Source: a virus. Taken from it: 21,943 nucleotides of DNA. The stretch is taken from the IMG/VR virus record IMGVR_UViG_3300010158_000357, positions 1 through 21,943 of that record, one strand, 5' to 3'. Below are positions 19,465 through 21,943 of the stretch, one piece after another. A program made the translations under genes and the position numbers. How positions within the stretch are numbered: position 1 is the first letter of the stretch; the number at the start of each line of letters is the position of its first letter. The notes beneath the pieces are model-generated. The model was not told the DNA's origin, did no database searches, and saw only the letters and a program-made list of their open reading frames with translations.

Positions 19465-20883
19465 GTGTTAACAGAACTACTCGAAGACCCAGAAGTTCAG
19501 GCGGAGTTCAACGCCAAGCCAGAGCACGACCGCATTGCGTTAATCGCTCACCTTGAGTGGGTGGCGAGCGCCCACAAGTACCAGATACCTCCGCCGTTGG
19601 AGTTGGATTGGACGGTGTGGGCTTTGATTGCAGGCAGGGGCGCGGGCAAGTCCCATGCTGGTAGCCATGCGCTTTGGTGGTGGTGTTGGACGCACCCCGG
19701 CTCCCGTGGGCTGGTGTTGGCTCCAACATCTAACGACATCAAGTTCACCTGCTTCGAGGGCAAGTCAGGACTGCTCGCTAACATCCCTCCTGAATTGGTG
19801 GCTAAGTACAACAAACAAGACCACGAGATTACGTTGTCCAATGGATCGAGCATTCGTGGCATTAGCGCTGACTCCTATGAGCGACTACGCGGCCCGCAGT
19901 TCCATTGGTGCTGGGCGGACGAGTTGGCGGCATTCCAATACCTCGGCGCTGGTGAGGCGTGGGACATGATGATGATGGGTTTGCGTCTGGGCGACCAACC
20001 TCGTGTGATTGTGACCACGACACCGCGCCCAAAGGATTTAATCCTTGACCTGATAAGCCGTGAGGGTGACGACGTAATCATTGATCGCGCCAGCACCTAC
20101 GAGAACAAAGCCAACTTAGCGGCTACCTTCAGCAAGCAACTTGAGCAGTACAAGGGTACGAAGTTGTATCAGCAGGAGGTGCTCGGCGAGGTGGTAGACC
20201 TCGAAGACGGCAAGGTGGTGAGCAGGGATATGTTCAAGATGTGGCCTGCTGGTAAGCCCTTCCCTAAGTTTGAGTACATCATTCAGTCCTATGACTGCGC
20301 CTACACCGACAAGTCCTACAACGACCCAACGGCGATGACAACGTGGGGAGTGTTCAAGCCACAGGACAACCCGATGTCCGTGCTCCTGATTGACTGTTGG
20401 GCAGAGCACCTGACGTTCCCTAAACTCAAGGAGCGGGCGCAGGACGAGTGGCGAGTGTCTTACGGTGAAGGCAGAGATGCCAAGCGCCCTGACCTGATAC
20501 TGGTGGAGGAGAAGGCGGCGGGTCTATCCCTGATTCAAGAGTTGCAGAAGGCGCACTTGATGGTGCGGGGATATAACCCCGGTCGCGCTGACAAGATGCA
20601 ACGCCTCCAAATCACCGCGGCTATCTTTGTTGCCAAGCGTGTCTGGCTCCCAGAGTCCGAGGTGCATAAGGGCTATGTGAAGGATTGGGCTGAAGGGTTC
20701 CTGTCCCAGATATGCGCATTCCCTGACTCACAGCATGATGACTATGTGGACTCAGCGACTCAGGCGATGCGTTGGTTGAAGGATATGGGCTGGCTCGACA
20801 TTGACCCTGAGCCACGGTATGATGACGACGACGACGATTACTTCGATGCCCAGCCTGCGCGGGTCAACCCATATGCGGTGTAA
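19465..20883 (+). CDS. terL: Terminase large subunit (packaging ATPase/nuclease)
   Basis: 472 residues from the GTG at 19465; TTAGGTAA about 8 bp upstream is its ribosome-binding site and no nearby ATG fits better. Walker A is AGRGAGKS (residues 56-63). Walker B is FHWCWADE (D152, E153). The coupling motif is TTTPRP (184-189). The C-terminal RNase H-like nuclease has acidic residues at QSYDCAY (D277), LILVEEKAAG and QHDDYVDSATQA. It drives DNA into the capsid and cuts it at headful or site ends. A run of six Asp near residue 453 (RYDDDDDDYFD) is an unusual acidic tail. The next gene starts 2 bp after the stop. Confidence 0.93.
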   Translation: MLTELLEDPEVQAEFNAKPEHDRIALIAHLEWVASAHKYQIPPPLELDWTVWALIAGRGAGKSHAGSHALWWWCWTHPGSRGLVLAPTSNDIKFTCFEGKSGLLANIPPELVAKYNKQDHEITLSNGSSIRGISADSYERLRGPQFHWCWADELAAFQYLGAGEAWDMMMMGLRLGDQPRVIVTTTPRPKDLILDLISREGDDVIIDRASTYENKANLAATFSKQLEQYKGTKLYQQEVLGEVVDLEDGKVVSRDMFKMWPAGKPFPKFEYIIQSYDCAYTDKSYNDPTAMTTWGVFKPQDNPMSVLLIDCWAEHLTFPKLKERAQDEWRVSYGEGRDAKRPDLILVEEKAAGLSLIQELQKAHLMVRGYNPGRADKMQRLQITAAIFVAKRVWLPESEVHKGYVKDWAEGFLSQICAFPDSQHDDYVDSATQAMRWLKDMGWLDIDPEPRYDDDDDDYFDAQPARVNPYAV

Positions 20884-20885
20884 CT

Positions 20886-21943
20886 ATGCCTAACTACTCC
20901 AAAATTGCCAGAGGATTGACAAGCGCGTTAAGAACGGAAGACGCAACAGCCAACGCAATTGGCAAAGCGGCGCAGTCGGCAGGGCAAAAGGCTCCAGTGG
21001 TTGCCAACAAGCCTTTGACCACCAATCAAGACTTCTATCAATCTTTGGGTGACGCAATCCAAGAGCGCGTGGCTAACAGGCAAAACCTAATTGAGTCTCT
21101 GCCCTACAAGTATGACGCTGGGCATTATGTGTTTACGGAAGACAGCGCTCGCAAGAACTGGCCTCCGATGAAAATTCTGTACCGCGATCTGGCTGGTAAC
21201 AAATTGATGAGGGAAGACCAGAACGACCCGCTCAGTAAAGTCATTAAAGATGAAGTAACAGGCAAGGCTTTACGCACGCCCCATGAGCAGGGTTACAAAG
21301 TCAGACTAGAGCACGCCCCTGATAACTGGTCTGAGTTCTTGATCCCCGAGTCAGCAATTAAGGGCATGGTTAGCGAATCCAAAGGCGGTGCAATCCGCGG
21401 TGGTCTCTCAAGATTTGCAGATGGTGGGGCGGCGTTTGGCGTGATGCCACAGATGAAGCCAAGGCGTGCGCACCAAGACCGCGAGGCGTCTAAGAATGTG
21501 CCTGTCGATGCGGCAAGAGGGTTTGTGTCTGGAGCGCTAGGACAGTTGGGTGACCTAGAGTCCCTCATTCGTATGTTGCCGTATCTAGATGAGAAGACTA
21601 TCCTGCCGACCAGCGAAGAGATTGAGAAGCGCCTGCCATTTAAGTCGGATACGCCAGTGAGTCGTGCGGCTACTGGGTTGGGACAGTTGGGTGGCTCGTT
21701 CTACACTGGCCCCGGCTCGGGCTTTCATGCGCTTGGCTCTGCTTATAAAGGTGCTAAAACTTTAGGTAAAGAGTTGGCAGAGACTGCTGGACATAGGATT
21801 GCAACGGGTCAGTCCCTAATCCCCGGCGTGCCTGCATCCCTTGCTAACCCACCAGTAATGCACATTGTCAAACCGACTGGCGGCAATTGGTTGCCATCTA
21901 CTGACCGCATCGTGTACAGAACACAACTTGACCGCGAGTTAGA
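20886..21943 (+). CDS. Partial large virion/polyvalent-type protein (3' end outside window)
   Basis: Open from the ATG at 20886 to the window edge: 352 residues visible, no stop. The Shine-Dalgarno is weak, so coupling to terL is likely. The N-terminal region is charged and globular (YKYDAGHYVFTEDSARKNW, FLIPESAIKG). At about residues 160-173 it has RGGLSRFADGG, shared with the large proteins at the left end. After that come GFVSGALGQLGDLESLI, LPTSEEIEKRLP and VMHIVKPTGGNWLP. I know similar stretches only from long unnamed proteins of environmental phages. The segments resemble parts of very long multi-domain virion proteins. It is not a portal by anything visible so far. Confidence 0.75.
   Translation, partial: MPNYSKIARGLTSALRTEDATANAIGKAAQSAGQKAPVVANKPLTTNQDFYQSLGDAIQERVANRQNLIESLPYKYDAGHYVFTEDSARKNWPPMKILYRDLAGNKLMREDQNDPLSKVIKDEVTGKALRTPHEQGYKVRLEHAPDNWSEFLIPESAIKGMVSESKGGAIRGGLSRFADGGAAFGVMPQMKPRRAHQDREASKNVPVDAARGFVSGALGQLGDLESLIRMLPYLDEKTILPTSEEIEKRLPFKSDTPVSRAATGLGQLGGSFYTGPGSGFHALGSAYKGAKTLGKELAETAGHRIATGQSLIPGVPASLANPPVMHIVKPTGGNWLPSTDRIVYRTQLDREL

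Noticed and set aside
19548-19862. 104-residue and other minus-strand frames across terL
   Set aside because: Shadows of terL with no start signals.
1-21943. CRISPR array or insertion sequence
   Set aside because: No regularly spaced direct repeats of 25-40 bp and no transposase or terminal inverted repeats were seen.

Overview
The window is a 21.9 kb piece of a tailed double-stranded DNA phage genome. It holds a TerS/TerL packaging pair, a lambdoid-style replication and regulation block with very tightly packed small genes, and a set of long low-complexity virion or ejection proteins. No rRNA, ribosomal or metabolic host genes are present. The host is probably a proteobacterium. The sigma-70 region 4 copy, the DUF1376-type initiator, the YdaS-like regulator, the Ref-type nuclease and the Mom-like acyltransferase all belong to families common in proteobacterial phages. 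A freshwater Burkholderiales host is my guess from the moderate GC content and family mix; it is not shown by the sequence. No integrase or lysis gene is visible.

Layout. (1) 1-8154, plus strand: five large genes for probable internal, ejection or other virion proteins, the first cut by the window edge, ending at a strong intrinsic terminator (8179-8202). (2) 10170-8201, minus strand: a small protein, an SSB-like protein ending in DDDIPF, a PD-(D/E)XK exonuclease and two small proteins. (3) 10171-10273: divergent control region with overlapping -35 elements. (4) 10274-14325, plus strand: YdaS/Cro-like regulator, DUF1376 initiator, a zinc-finger-like protein, two overlapping frames, RusA resolvase, a run of small genes mostly linked by ATGA overlaps, and a Ref-like HNH nuclease. 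(5) 14326-18431: early-type genes under three copies of one promoter/leader cassette. They include a Mom-like DNA-modification acyltransferase with a tRNA-Gly-like sequence inside its 3' end, a stand-alone sigma region 4 protein, a zinc-binding protein and a papain-like protein. (6) 18432-18803: a non-coding, strongly self-complementary segment. (7) 18804-21943: terS, terL and the start of another large virion-type protein. The gene order suggests the virion module wraps around from the right end to the left end of a circularly mapping genome.

Most interesting. (a) A 69-nt tRNA-Gly-like element lies within a Mom-like GNAT gene. It keeps the glycyl-acceptor determinants but lacks several features needed for decoding. 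(b) A promoter cassette occurs three times with a shared palindromic operator, an upstream box placed on the same DNA face, a covarying hairpin exactly at the predicted mRNA 5' end, and a repeat-flanked RBS. (c) A roughly 311-nt candidate structured RNA sits just before terS. (d) A sigma region 4-only protein is encoded directly upstream of one of those cassettes. All functional claims come from reading the sequence; no database search was run.
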